From Nitrosomonas sp. (GTDB lineage: Bacteria > Pseudomonadota > Gammaproteobacteria > Burkholderiales > Nitrosomonadaceae), in NCBI GenBank assembly GCA_029881855.1, contig JAOULU010000011.1, positions 1 through 13,278 of the forward strand: a DNA stretch of 13,278 nt, read 5' to 3'. A model generated the notes under the pieces. The model ran no database searches. It was given only the letters and a program-made list of their open reading frames with translations, and had not been told where the DNA came from. How positions within the stretch are numbered: the stretch's first letter is position 1; every line of letters starts with the position of its first letter. This document shows positions 7,158-13,052 of the stretch, one piece after another. The position numbers were made by a program, and so were the translations under genes.

Positions 7158-9335
7158 ATGCAAATCAAAGTTAATTTTCTCGACAATCTCAGACTTGAGG
7201 CTAAGTTTGATGATTTTACGGTCATCACTGACCAACCTATTCGCTACAAAGGTGACGGCTCAGCCCCAAGTCCTTTTGATTATTTTTTGGCTTCATCGGC
7301 GCTTTGTGCAGCCTATTTTGTGCGGGTGTATTGTTTATCCCGTGACATCCCTACCGAAAATATCCGTCTATCGCAAAATAATATTGTTGATCCTGAAAAC
7401 CGTTATAACCAAATCTTTCAAATTCAGGTGGAGCTGCCAGAAAACATCTCTGAACAAGATTGCCAAGGTATCTTAAAAGCGATTGACCGCTGTACCGTAA
7501 AGAAAGTCGTACAAGCTGGCCCTGAGTTTAAAATTGAGTCCGTTGAAAACCTCGACGAAAACGCGCAAGCCATGCTAATGGGTCAACCAAAAGTTGATTC
7601 CAGCACTTTCATCTTAGGCAAAGACCTGCCACTTGAACAAACCATTTCGAATATGACGGGTATTTTGTCTGGCCTTGGCATGAAGATCGAGATTGCTTCT
7701 TGGCGCAATCTTGTGCCCAATGTGTGGTCACTGCATATCCGCGATGCGGCGTCGCCTACGTGTTTTACCAATGGTAAAGGCGCAACCAAAGAAAGCGCAC
7801 TGTGCTCGGCACTCGGTGAATTTATCGAGCGCCTTAACTGTAATTTCTTTTACAACGACCAGTATTTTGGCGAAGCCATTGCCAATGGCGACTTTGTGCA
7901 TTACCCCAGTGAAAAATGGTTTAAATTGGAGTCAAATGACGCGCTGCCCGCAGGCATTTTGGATGAACATTGCTTAAGCATATACAACGAAGACGGTGAA
8001 CTGCGTGGCTCACATCTGATTGACACTAACTCAGGGTTGGTTGAGCGTGGCATATGCGCTATTCCCTATGTGCGTCAGTCCGATGGCGAAACTGTTTATT
8101 TTCCATCCAATTTGATTGAGAATTTGTTTTTAAGTAACGGCATGAGTGCGGGCAATAACCAGCATGAAGCGCAAGTGCAATGTCTGTCAGAAATTTTTGA
8201 GCGTGCGGTAAAAAAACAAATTATAGAACAAGAGATTACTTTGCCAGACGTGCCGCAACACGTGCTTGAAAAGTACCCAGGCATCTTAGCGGGCATTAAC
8301 GCTCTGGAAGAAAATGGTTTCCCTGTTGTGATTAAAGATGCTTCATTAGGCGGTCAATTCCCAGTGATGTGTGTGACACTCATGAACCCAAAAACGGGTG
8401 GTGTATTTGCATCATTTGGTGCTCATCCAAGCTTTGAAGTGGCGCTAGAGCGCAGCCTGACTGAACTATTGCAAGGTCGCAGCTTTGAAGGTTTAAATGA
8501 TGTGCCACAACCCACCTTTAATAGCCTAGCGGTGACGGAGCCAGAAAACTTTGTTGAGCACTTTATTGATTCAACGGGTGTGATTTCTTGGCGCTTTTTT
8601 AGTAGCCAACATGATTATGAATTCTGCGAGTGGGATTTTTCAGGATCCAACGAAGAAGAGAATGCGTGCTTATTGGATATTTTAAAGAGCCTAGGCAAGC
8701 AAGTGTATATCGCCCATTTTAATGAGCTAGGCGCCACGGCTTGTCGCATCCTCGTGCCGGATTATTCGGAAGTGTATCCCATTGAGGACCTTATTTGGGA
8801 CAATACCAACAAGGCGCTGGATTACCGTGAAGATATCTTGAATATTCATTCGCTGAGTGATGATGCCTTGGCGAATTTACTGGCGCGTTTAGACGACAGT
8901 CAGTTAGATAACTACATGGACATTAGAACCCTGATTGGCATTGAGTTCGATGAAAATACGGTTTGGGGACAACTGACCATTCTTGAGCTGAAGATTCTGA
9001 TTACTCTTGCCTTAGATAAGCTTGATGAGGCCATTGAATTAGTAGCAGCGTTCTTGCAGTACAACGATAATACCGTAGAGCGCGGCTTGTTCTATCAAGC
9101 GGTTCATGCTGTGCTTGAAATCACCTTGGACGAAGAATTAGCACTTGAGCATTTTATCGTCAACCTGAATAAAATGTTCGGCAAAAGTACTATGGATAAT
9201 GTAGTTGGCTCTATTACTGGCGAAGTAAGGTTCTTTGGTTTAACCAAAACCAGCATGAAGCTAGAAGGCTTAGACAAGCACCTAAGACTCATTGAAAGCT
9301 ACAAAAAGCTTCATCAAGCCCGCGCAAATCAATGA
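7158..9335 (+). CDS. ycaO: OsmC-YcaO fusion protein
   Basis: A 725-residue two-domain protein. Residues 1-145 form an OsmC/Ohr-like domain with the two typical cysteines, C50 (SSALCAAYF) and C112 (IDRCTVKKVV). From about 148 it aligns along its length with E. coli YcaO: FTNGKGATKESAL, SALGEFIERL with E221 and E224, SNGMSAGNN, QCLSEIFER with E345 and E348 (glutamates at the ATP-Mg site of YcaO proteins), FASFGAHPSFEVALERSLTELLQGR, and a helical TPR-like tail ending LIESYKKLHQARA. YcaO proteins use ATP to activate amide backbones. E. coli YcaO is linked genetically to RimO-dependent methylthiolation of ribosomal protein S12. E. coli YcaO lacks the OsmC part, but fused forms are known in other gammaproteobacteria. 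There is no precursor-peptide gene nearby, so a bacteriocin role is unlikely. The ATG lacks a good Shine-Dalgarno; a second ATG at 7148 is out of frame. Confidence 0.93.
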   Translation: MQIKVNFLDNLRLEAKFDDFTVITDQPIRYKGDGSAPSPFDYFLASSALCAAYFVRVYCLSRDIPTENIRLSQNNIVDPENRYNQIFQIQVELPENISEQDCQGILKAIDRCTVKKVVQAGPEFKIESVENLDENAQAMLMGQPKVDSSTFILGKDLPLEQTISNMTGILSGLGMKIEIASWRNLVPNVWSLHIRDAASPTCFTNGKGATKESALCSALGEFIERLNCNFFYNDQYFGEAIANGDFVHYPSEKWFKLESNDALPAGILDEHCLSIYNEDGELRGSHLIDTNSGLVERGICAIPYVRQSDGETVYFPSNLIENLFLSNGMSAGNNQHEAQVQCLSEIFERAVKKQIIEQEITLPDVPQHVLEKYPGILAGINALEENGFPVVIKDASLGGQFPVMCVTLMNPKTGGVFASFGAHPSFEVALERSLTELLQGRSFEGLNDVPQPTFNSLAVTEPENFVEHFIDSTGVISWRFFSSQHDYEFCEWDFSGSNEEENACLLDILKSLGKQVYIAHFNELGATACRILVPDYSEVYPIEDLIWDNTNKALDYREDILNIHSLSDDALANLLARLDDSQLDNYMDIRTLIGIEFDENTVWGQLTILELKILITLALDKLDEAIELVAAFLQYNDNTVERGLFYQAVHAVLEITLDEELALEHFIVNLNKMFGKSTMDNVVGSITGEVRFFGLTKTSMKLEGLDKHLRLIESYKKLHQARANQ

Positions 9336-9363
9336 AATCAAGCTGTTTGACCAAGTACCTATG

Positions 9364-9369
9364 TATAAT
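9364..9369 (+). promoter_or_regulatory. Candidate -10 for the TerB-like gene
   Basis: A consensus TATAAT, preceded directly by TG, lies 30 bp before the ATG of the TerB-like gene in a 63-bp spacer. The nearest TTGACC (9347-9352) is only 11 bp away, too close for a standard -35. Confidence 0.35.
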
Positions 9370-9398
9370 ATTGAGCACTAGAATTTCCTAATTTCAAT

Positions 9399-9863
9399 AT
9401 GCTAAAAACATTTAAACAGTTTGTAAAAGAACATTTTGCTGATAATAATGCCTTAACAAAACCGAACGCGCATGATATTGCATTGGCTGCGGCAACGCTG
9501 ATGTTTGAGGTGATTAAATCGGATAGCGACATTCACCTATTTGAGAATCAGCAGATGGCAGAACAACTACGCAAGCAATTTGATTTGTCTCGTGAAGAAA
9601 TAGCTGAATTGGTTACTTTGGCCGAAAATGCTTCCGATGAAGCTGTAAGCTTGCAGAGCTTCACGCGTCAATTATGTGACTCGTGGGATAATTCGCAACG
9701 CTGTGAGTTAATCGAGGATCTCTGGCTTATTGCGCTCGCCGATGGAAAAATTGATGCGCATGAAAGGCATGTTATTCGAAAGATAGCCGCACTTTTATAT
9801 TTAACGGACAAACAAATAGCTCTCGCCAAAATAGCGGCTAATCGTAGAAATGAAGCGCTGTAA
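9399..9863 (+). CDS. TerB-family (COG4103-like) protein
   Basis: A 154-residue all-helical soluble protein. The N-terminal half has AAATLMFEVIKSDSDIHLFE, and the C-terminal half has LIEDLWLIALADGKIDAHERHVIRKIAALLYL. Two acidic 'xSDxxIxxxE' and 'ADGKIDxxE' loops, one per half, are the hallmark of the TerB fold, whose acidic residues are thought to bind metal. No signal peptide is present. Stand-alone TerB-like proteins are common and rarely mean tellurite resistance, and no terA, terC, terD or terE genes are seen here. It lies 63 bp behind the OsmC-YcaO gene on the same strand and may be cotranscribed or use its own -10. No clear Shine-Dalgarno is visible. The cellular role is unknown. Confidence 0.85.
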   Translation: MLKTFKQFVKEHFADNNALTKPNAHDIALAAATLMFEVIKSDSDIHLFENQQMAEQLRKQFDLSREEIAELVTLAENASDEAVSLQSFTRQLCDSWDNSQRCELIEDLWLIALADGKIDAHERHVIRKIAALLYLTDKQIALAKIAANRRNEAL

Positions 9864-9881
9864 ATAGTGCTAATTTGTCTG

Positions 9882-9971
9882 TCTATGATAGAGAATAGAG
9901 CTCAAGGGGTTAGGTTCGATTGATATTGGTTTCTTCTCAAATTTAGCAGAGCAATCGAGTCTGGCCCCTTA
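9882..9971. repeat. RAYT-type palindromic repeat, copy A
   Basis: Ninety bases directly after the TerB-like gene. The left arm AAGGGGTTAGGTTCGATTG (9904-9922) pairs with the right arm at 9952-9970. Of 19 pairs, 15 are Watson-Crick and the other four are G-U in a + strand transcript, leaving a 29-nt loop. It may also end transcription of the TerB-like gene: TTAATTTTTT follows the right arm. Confidence 0.8.
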
Positions 9972-9976
9972 ATTTT

Positions 9977-10015
9977 TTGACTTGCAGCAAATCTTTAATG
10001 TATATACAATTGTAT
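9977..10015 (+). promoter_or_regulatory. Promoter and operator candidate of brnTA
   Basis: TTGACT at 9977-9982 and TATATA at 10001-10006 are separated by 18 bp, giving a plausible sigma-70 promoter. Overlapping its -10, ATACAATTGTAT at 10004-10015 is a perfect 12-bp palindrome, a likely operator for the ribbon-helix-helix antitoxin BrnA. This layout fits the autorepression known for brnTA modules. Confidence 0.55.
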
Positions 10016-10035
10016 GTATTAATAAAGGATGTGCC

Positions 10036-10305
10036 GTGTATGAATGGGACGAAGAAAAAAGACAAACGAATATTGAGAAACATGGAATCGATTTTATCCG
10101 TGTTAAAGAAATGTGGAATTATCCGGTGTGTGAATTTGTTTCTCTGCAGACTGGGCACAATGAGAAACGACTACTTGCCATTGGTCGACTTGGAGAGTTT
10201 TATATTACCGTCGTATACACATGGCGTGGAAATAACAAGCGCATAATCAGCGCTAGAAAGGCGAGGAAAAATGAGCAAAAATATTACCAAGATGAAAACC
10301 GGTGA
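10036..10305 (+). CDS. brnT: BrnT-family ribonuclease toxin
   Basis: An 89-residue toxin of the BrnT type (RelE-like fold), which cleaves RNA and slows growth when freed from BrnA. The N-terminus (M)YEWDEEKRQTNIEKHGIDF and the C-terminal RIISARKARKNEQKYY are family signatures. The start is set at the GTG at 10036: AAAGGA lies 6 nt before it, and family members begin with a residue just before the EWDxxK motif. An ATG at 9982 in the same frame would add 18 residues unlike the family and would lie at the promoter's -35. brnA overlaps its 3' end by 35 bp, giving translational coupling. The two genes sit between repeat copies A and B. Confidence 0.9.
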   Translation: MYEWDEEKRQTNIEKHGIDFIRVKEMWNYPVCEFVSLQTGHNEKRLLAIGRLGEFYITVVYTWRGNNKRIISARKARKNEQKYYQDENR

Positions 10306-10573
10306 AGGATTGGATAAAGATCAAACAGATTTGAAACGATTAAAATTGATGTCTGATAAAGACATCGATGTATCAGATATTCCAGAACTTGATGAAAACT
10401 TCTTCAAAAACGCAAAGGTAATAATGCCATCAGAAAAAAAACATTTGAGCTTACGCCTAGACGCAGATGTTCTCGCATGGCTCAAGTCTCAGGGCAAAGG
10501 CTACCAAGGTAGAATTAATGCTATCTTACGTTCGTACTATGAAGCACACCGTGAAGATACGCCTAAGTCTTAG
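10271..10573 (+). CDS. brnA: BrnA-family antitoxin
   Basis: A 100-residue antitoxin that pairs with BrnT. The N-terminal half is polar and probably flexible, wrapping the toxin (DVSDIPELDENFFKNAK at 52-68). The C-terminal half is a ribbon-helix-helix DNA-binding domain (HLSLRLDADVLAWLKSQGKGYQGRINAILRSYY). GAGGAAAA directly before the ATG is a good ribosome binding site within the end of brnT. BrnA is expected to neutralise the toxin and, with it, repress the shared promoter, for which the palindrome at 10004-10015 is a good target. The 3' end carries a perfect short inverted repeat at 10561-10575. Confidence 0.92.
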   Translation: MSKNITKMKTGEGLDKDQTDLKRLKLMSDKDIDVSDIPELDENFFKNAKVIMPSEKKHLSLRLDADVLAWLKSQGKGYQGRINAILRSYYEAHREDTPKS

Positions 10574-10625
10574 GCTATATTAGTTTAAGTTCAAACGGAC
10601 ATCACCTAAAATAAATAAGTGATGT
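10561..10625 (+). terminator. Two small hairpins after brnA, possible weak terminator
   Basis: GCCTAAG-T-CTTAGGC (10561-10575) overlaps the brnA stop, and ACATCAC (10599-10605) pairs with GTGATGT (10619-10625) across a 13-nt loop. Neither is followed by a proper T-run, so termination is uncertain. Confidence 0.3.
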
Positions 10626-10637
10626 GTCTCCAGAATT

Positions 10638-10727
10638 CCTATGTTAGAGAATGGAGTTCAAGGAGTAAGGTTCTGTTGATATTGGTTTCTTCTCATATTT
10701 GGTGAAACAATCGAGTTTGTCCCCTTA
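10638..10727. repeat. RAYT-type palindromic repeat, copy B
   Basis: This aligns without gaps to copy A over 90 bases with about 16 differences. ATATTGGTTTCTTCTCA in the loop and CAATCGAGT in the right arm are shared. Its arms (10660-10678, 10708-10726) have four non-pairing positions, so it is more decayed than copy A. The stop codon of the leftward zinc-ribbon gene (10725-10727) lies in its last three bases. Confidence 0.8.
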
Positions 10728-11009
10728 GGTTCTCCTTTGAACCAATGGAGCAAATTTAATGATCATGAGTTCTAGAACAACCAAGACAACAACAAAAATG
10801 ATCAAGGGAAGCCAACTCCACTGAGTAAATGCTACCCAGGCAGAATATAAAAAACCAAAATTAGTTACGACACCAAATAATCCGTTAATTAAAGGACTGG
10901 TAAATGATTTAGCTCCACATCTCTTACAGACTGCAGGTATCAATGTGCCAGAACGGAATTTTGCCCAAGATGATATCCCTAGTTGACCGCAAACCGGACA
11001 AGTATGCAT
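10725..11009 (-). CDS. Small zinc-ribbon membrane protein
   Basis: A 94-residue protein with an N-terminal zinc ribbon (CPVC at 4-7, CKRC at 28-31) and two hydrophobic segments: a weaker one at about 40-62 and a strong one at about 66-88 (WLPLIIFVVVLVVLELMIIKF). It is likely an inner-membrane protein with the metal-binding head in the cytoplasm. The function is unknown to me. The ATG shares one base with the stop of the upstream truncated membrane gene (TAATG), so the pair was translationally coupled. AGAGG lies 9 nt before the ATG. The TAA stop falls inside repeat copy B, so the repeat may have replaced the original C-terminus. The last residues (LVQRRT) give no sign either way. Confidence 0.75.
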   Translation of the reverse strand: MHTCPVCGQLGISSWAKFRSGTLIPAVCKRCGAKSFTSPLINGLFGVVTNFGFLYSAWVAFTQWSWLPLIIFVVVLVVLELMIIKFAPLVQRRT

Positions 11010-11260
11010 TAAGCTGACCTCTTTGATTTTTTCCTTTTTGGTTTCTTAAATATAACGCTAGCTATTTTGCTTACACCATACAAAAAATAAAGGCACGCCG
11101 CGATAGCTAAAGATTTCAAAGCAAATACAATTGAAAACCAAACGGGTCTATTATCTAGAAGTAAACTATTTCCAGTTCTTAGATCTTGTATTTCCCCTTT
11201 AGAAATACCCGACCAAAGATCAACCCCAAGCCGTACAACTAAAAGAATACAGATAGAACT
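11009..11260 (-). pseudogene. Small two-helix membrane protein, 5' end removed by repeat copy C
   Basis: A minus-strand frame is open from a TGA at 11291-11293 down to the TAA at 11009-11011 and has no ATG, GTG or TTG near its head. The protein-like part (from about 11258) has a hydrophobic segment SSICILLVVRLGVDLW, a soluble loop (GEIQDLRTGNSLLLDNRPVW), a second membrane segment (FSIVFALKSLAIAACLYFLYG) and a strongly basic tail (KKPKRKKSKRSA). The codons upstream of 11260 are repeat DNA. The start therefore seems lost to the repeat, although an unusual start cannot be excluded. Its overlap with the zinc-ribbon gene shows that the two formed one unit. Confidence 0.6.
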
Positions 11261-11366
11261 AAAAGAGGTCAGATTCGATTGATGTCTCTTTCACCCAATT
11301 TAGCAGATCAATCGAGTCTTGTATCCGGACACTGCTACAGTTTACAGCAACGAAATCTTACGTAAC
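11010..11366. other. Stretch without an intact gene between the zinc-ribbon gene and the lipoprotein trio
   Basis: It consists of the truncated membrane-protein frame (to about 11260), repeat copy C, and about 40 bp of unremarkable DNA before the stop of the third lipoprotein gene. No terminator with a T-run is seen for the lipoprotein operon. The palindromic copy C may play that part. Confidence 0.5.
11251..11326. repeat. RAYT-type palindromic repeat, copy C
   Basis: Third, most diverged copy. The left arm keeps AGAGGTCAGATTCGATTGAT (11264-11283), and the right part keeps AATTTAGCAGATCAATCGAG (11297-11316). Eleven inner bases (AGATTCGATTG) still pair with CAATCGAGTCT, including one G-U, while the outer right arm has decayed. 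Its left end abuts the truncated membrane gene. Confidence 0.7.
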
Positions 11367-11942
11367 TCACTCCATATTTGCATCAAGAAATAGTGATTGT
11401 CCTAGGGTTTTGAAAAACTTCTGATACATCTCAGGGTCTTCGACAGCTCTCATGTTGTGTTGCACACTGACCCGCATCAACGATTGAGTTGTATCCTTAG
11501 GACGCACAGTGACCGTCATACGAGTCAAGTCATTTCGATAATAAAATGGGCCCCAGCTTCTGAAGTTAGTATTGAATATGAGTAAGTTATCCGTTTTATA
11601 CAAGTAATAAGTCGGTCTATCTGCCCAGGCTTTATCATGACTGAACAATTTTTTGCCAGATACAATTCCTAGTTCCTCATCCACCACATCAATATCGAAA
11701 AATAAGTCTTGCATGCTCTCAACCGCTACTCGCAATAATTTGCCCCGATCAGTTGTATCAAATACGCGGCTCTGGATAGACCGAAGTTTAACCTGGCTAT
11801 CCTCCGACATCAGAATCTGACTTCGTGAACTCCATTGAATTTCCGCGCCCCTTTGCATAGCACATCCCTGAAATATAAAACTCATGAGCAGTACTAGGGC
11901 GAAACGAGTTAACAAGTCTTTACTTAATAATAAGGGTTTCAT
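11367..11942 (-). CDS. Lipoprotein, third member of a tandem paralogous trio
   Basis: A 191-residue protein from the ATG at 11942 (GGAGA lies just upstream). An in-frame TTG at 11975 is less likely because it precedes the signal peptide without a ribosome binding site. The leader is MKPLLLSKDLLTRFALVLL, followed by a lipobox-like FQGC with C27 as lipidation site. The mature part shares two blocks with its neighbours: KLRSIQSRVFDTTDRGKLLR..MQDLFFDI near the N-terminus and EDPEMYQKFFKTLGQSLFL at the end. Between them it has a unique insert rich in Tyr, Phe and Trp (YYLYKTDNLLIFN, FRSWGPFYYR). The residue after the lipid Cys is Ala, so outer-membrane sorting is expected. Function is unknown. It is the last gene of the apparent operon, 65 bp after the second member. 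Confidence 0.8.
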   Translation of the reverse strand: MKPLLLSKDLLTRFALVLLMSFIFQGCAMQRGAEIQWSSRSQILMSEDSQVKLRSIQSRVFDTTDRGKLLRVAVESMQDLFFDIDVVDEELGIVSGKKLFSHDKAWADRPTYYLYKTDNLLIFNTNFRSWGPFYYRNDLTRMTVTVRPKDTTQSLMRVSVQHNMRAVEDPEMYQKFFKTLGQSLFLDANME

Positions 11943-11952
11943 TTTTCTCCGG

Positions 11953-11970
11953 CTGTAACAAACGTTACAG
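11953..11970. promoter_or_regulatory. Perfect inverted repeat before the third lipoprotein gene
   Basis: CTGTAAC-AAAC-GTTACAG is a perfect 7-bp stem with a 4-nt loop. It lies between the second and third lipoprotein genes, directly upstream of the third gene's ribosome binding site. It could be an mRNA hairpin tuning translation or mRNA stability, or a regulator site. There is no T-run. Confidence 0.5.
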
Positions 11971-12007
11971 AACAAAGTTCATGTTGGCCGTGTTGAATGG
12001 TTCCATC

Positions 12008-12439
12008 TTATCTTCGAGTCACAAACAAGGAACGTTCCACAGCCATAAAAAAATTCTGGTAAACCTTAGGATCTTCAATCGGTTCGGTATTAAATAGCGC
12101 GTTAACCCTAACCTCGGTTTGTTCTTTCCCTTTGGGCTGTACGACAACGGTTAATTGGACAAACCCTATTCCATTGGGCCCGAACTTGCCAGCAGTAGCC
12201 AGTCCCATAGGGCCATTGATACGCTCGATAATAAACCCCAGGTCTTGCAAAGCAGCTACGACACCTCTCAAGGCTCTATTCTGATCTTTAACATCAAAAC
12301 TTCTGGTCTGAAAACTACGTATCTTCATTTGTGCTTCGTTGACAGCCAACAGCTCTTGTGGTGGTTTTTGAGGTCCTCCTGCACAGGCTGACAGAAGAAT
12401 AGTCAGCACTAATATCAATAAACTCTTATGGGTGTTCAC
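12008..12439 (-). CDS. Lipoprotein, second member of the trio (shortest)
   Basis: A 143-residue protein started at a GTG (12439) with GAGAGAG upstream. The leader MNTHKSLLILVLTILLSAC has a textbook lipobox (LSAC, C19), followed by AGGPQKPP. The mature part carries KIRSFQTRSFDVKDQNRALRG..LQDLGFIIE and ends with IEDPKVYQNFFMAVERSLFV. Between the two blocks a short beta-rich segment (VQLTVVVQPKGKEQTEVRVNALFN) is shared with the third member (MTVTVRPKDTTQSLMRVSVQ). It lacks the inserts of the other two and may represent the minimal fold. Only 12 bp separate it from the first member, so the two are surely cotranscribed. The residue after the lipid Cys is Ala, not Asp, so outer-membrane sorting is expected. 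Function is unknown. Confidence 0.85.
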   Translation of the reverse strand: MNTHKSLLILVLTILLSACAGGPQKPPQELLAVNEAQMKIRSFQTRSFDVKDQNRALRGVVAALQDLGFIIERINGPMGLATAGKFGPNGIGFVQLTVVVQPKGKEQTEVRVNALFNTEPIEDPKVYQNFFMAVERSLFVTRR

Positions 12440-12451
12440 GTTGACGCTCTC

Positions 12452-13042
12452 TCAGATTTGGTGTGCTTCGAGAAACACACTCTTAGATAATTTTGAAAAA
12501 AACTGCTGATAAATTTCGGCATCATTAATAATTTCGAGACTCAATTGTCCGGGTGGAATGTAATGATCACCTGTATTACCATCTCCCTTCCACAGGGATC
12601 TATAAAAAAGGATTCTTACAGAAAATTGAGACGAATCAATCTCTGACCGTCTGGTTACCAAGGAGGCATTGATTTGTTGGTGAAGATCAACCGGGGTGAT
12701 TACGGCTTTTCCTCCTAGAGCACCTAGCACAAAAATGAAGCCTTGAAATATCTCTTGTCCAAATTCCCGGGCCCCACGTTCTTTGGCGGCTCTAAGTACA
12801 CCGACATCCTTTGAACTTTCTTCCAACTGAAAACCCAAATCCTGCAAGACCGCAGCCGAAGCAGATATGAGTTTTTTTTCATCGGAAGTCTCAAACATGC
12901 GGGTCTGCATGGCCTTGTGTTGGGCGCTTTTCGGAGTCAACTCAAAAAAACTCTCCACCTTAGGCATTGGTGTACAACCCGATAACAGGCTACCTAAAAT
13001 GATAAGAATTAACCATTGGAATATTTGTGGGGAATCCTTCAT
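12452..13042 (-). CDS. Lipoprotein, first member of the trio
   Basis: A 196-residue protein from the ATG at 13042. A longer frame from a TTG at 13078 would run into the upstream gene's end and is disfavoured. The leader MKDSPQIFQWLILIILGS leads to a lipobox LSGC with C23. The mature part begins TPMPKVESFF, then carries the shared block AMQTRMFETSDEKKLIS..VLQDLGFQLEES. A distinctive middle follows, with a Gly-rich hydrophobic stretch (GFIFVLGALGGKAVI) that could contact a membrane. It ends with the shared block DAEIYQQFFSKLSKSVFLEAHQ. It starts 10 bp after the stop of the upstream partial gene, so all four genes probably form one operon. There is no strong Shine-Dalgarno. Function is unknown. 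Confidence 0.82.
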   Translation of the reverse strand: MKDSPQIFQWLILIILGSLLSGCTPMPKVESFFELTPKSAQHKAMQTRMFETSDEKKLISASAAVLQDLGFQLEESSKDVGVLRAAKERGAREFGQEIFQGFIFVLGALGGKAVITPVDLHQQINASLVTRRSEIDSSQFSVRILFYRSLWKGDGNTGDHYIPPGQLSLEIINDAEIYQQFFSKLSKSVFLEAHQI

Positions 13043-13052
13043 GAAAATAATT

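Noticed and set aside
7158..9335. YcaO gene as part of an azole-peptide (RiPP) biosynthesis cluster
   Set aside because: No precursor peptide, dehydrogenase or partner protein lies nearby, and the protein resembles the E. coli ribosome-linked YcaO type.
9399..9863. TerB-like gene as part of a tellurite-resistance or phage-defence ter cluster
   Set aside because: No other ter genes are in the window, and stand-alone TerB-like proteins are widespread.
9982..10035. An ATG start for brnT at 9982
   Set aside because: It would add 18 residues unlike BrnT proteins and would overlap the predicted promoter. The GTG at 10036 has AAAGGA at proper spacing.
9882..11326. The three repeats as a CRISPR array or integron attC sites
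   Set aside because: They are about 610-760 bp apart with genes between them, are diverged, and lack attC-type core sites; their palindromic form fits REP elements.
11943..11975. A TTG start at 11975 for the third lipoprotein
   Set aside because: The added residues precede the signal peptide, whereas the ATG at 11942 has GGAGA upstream.
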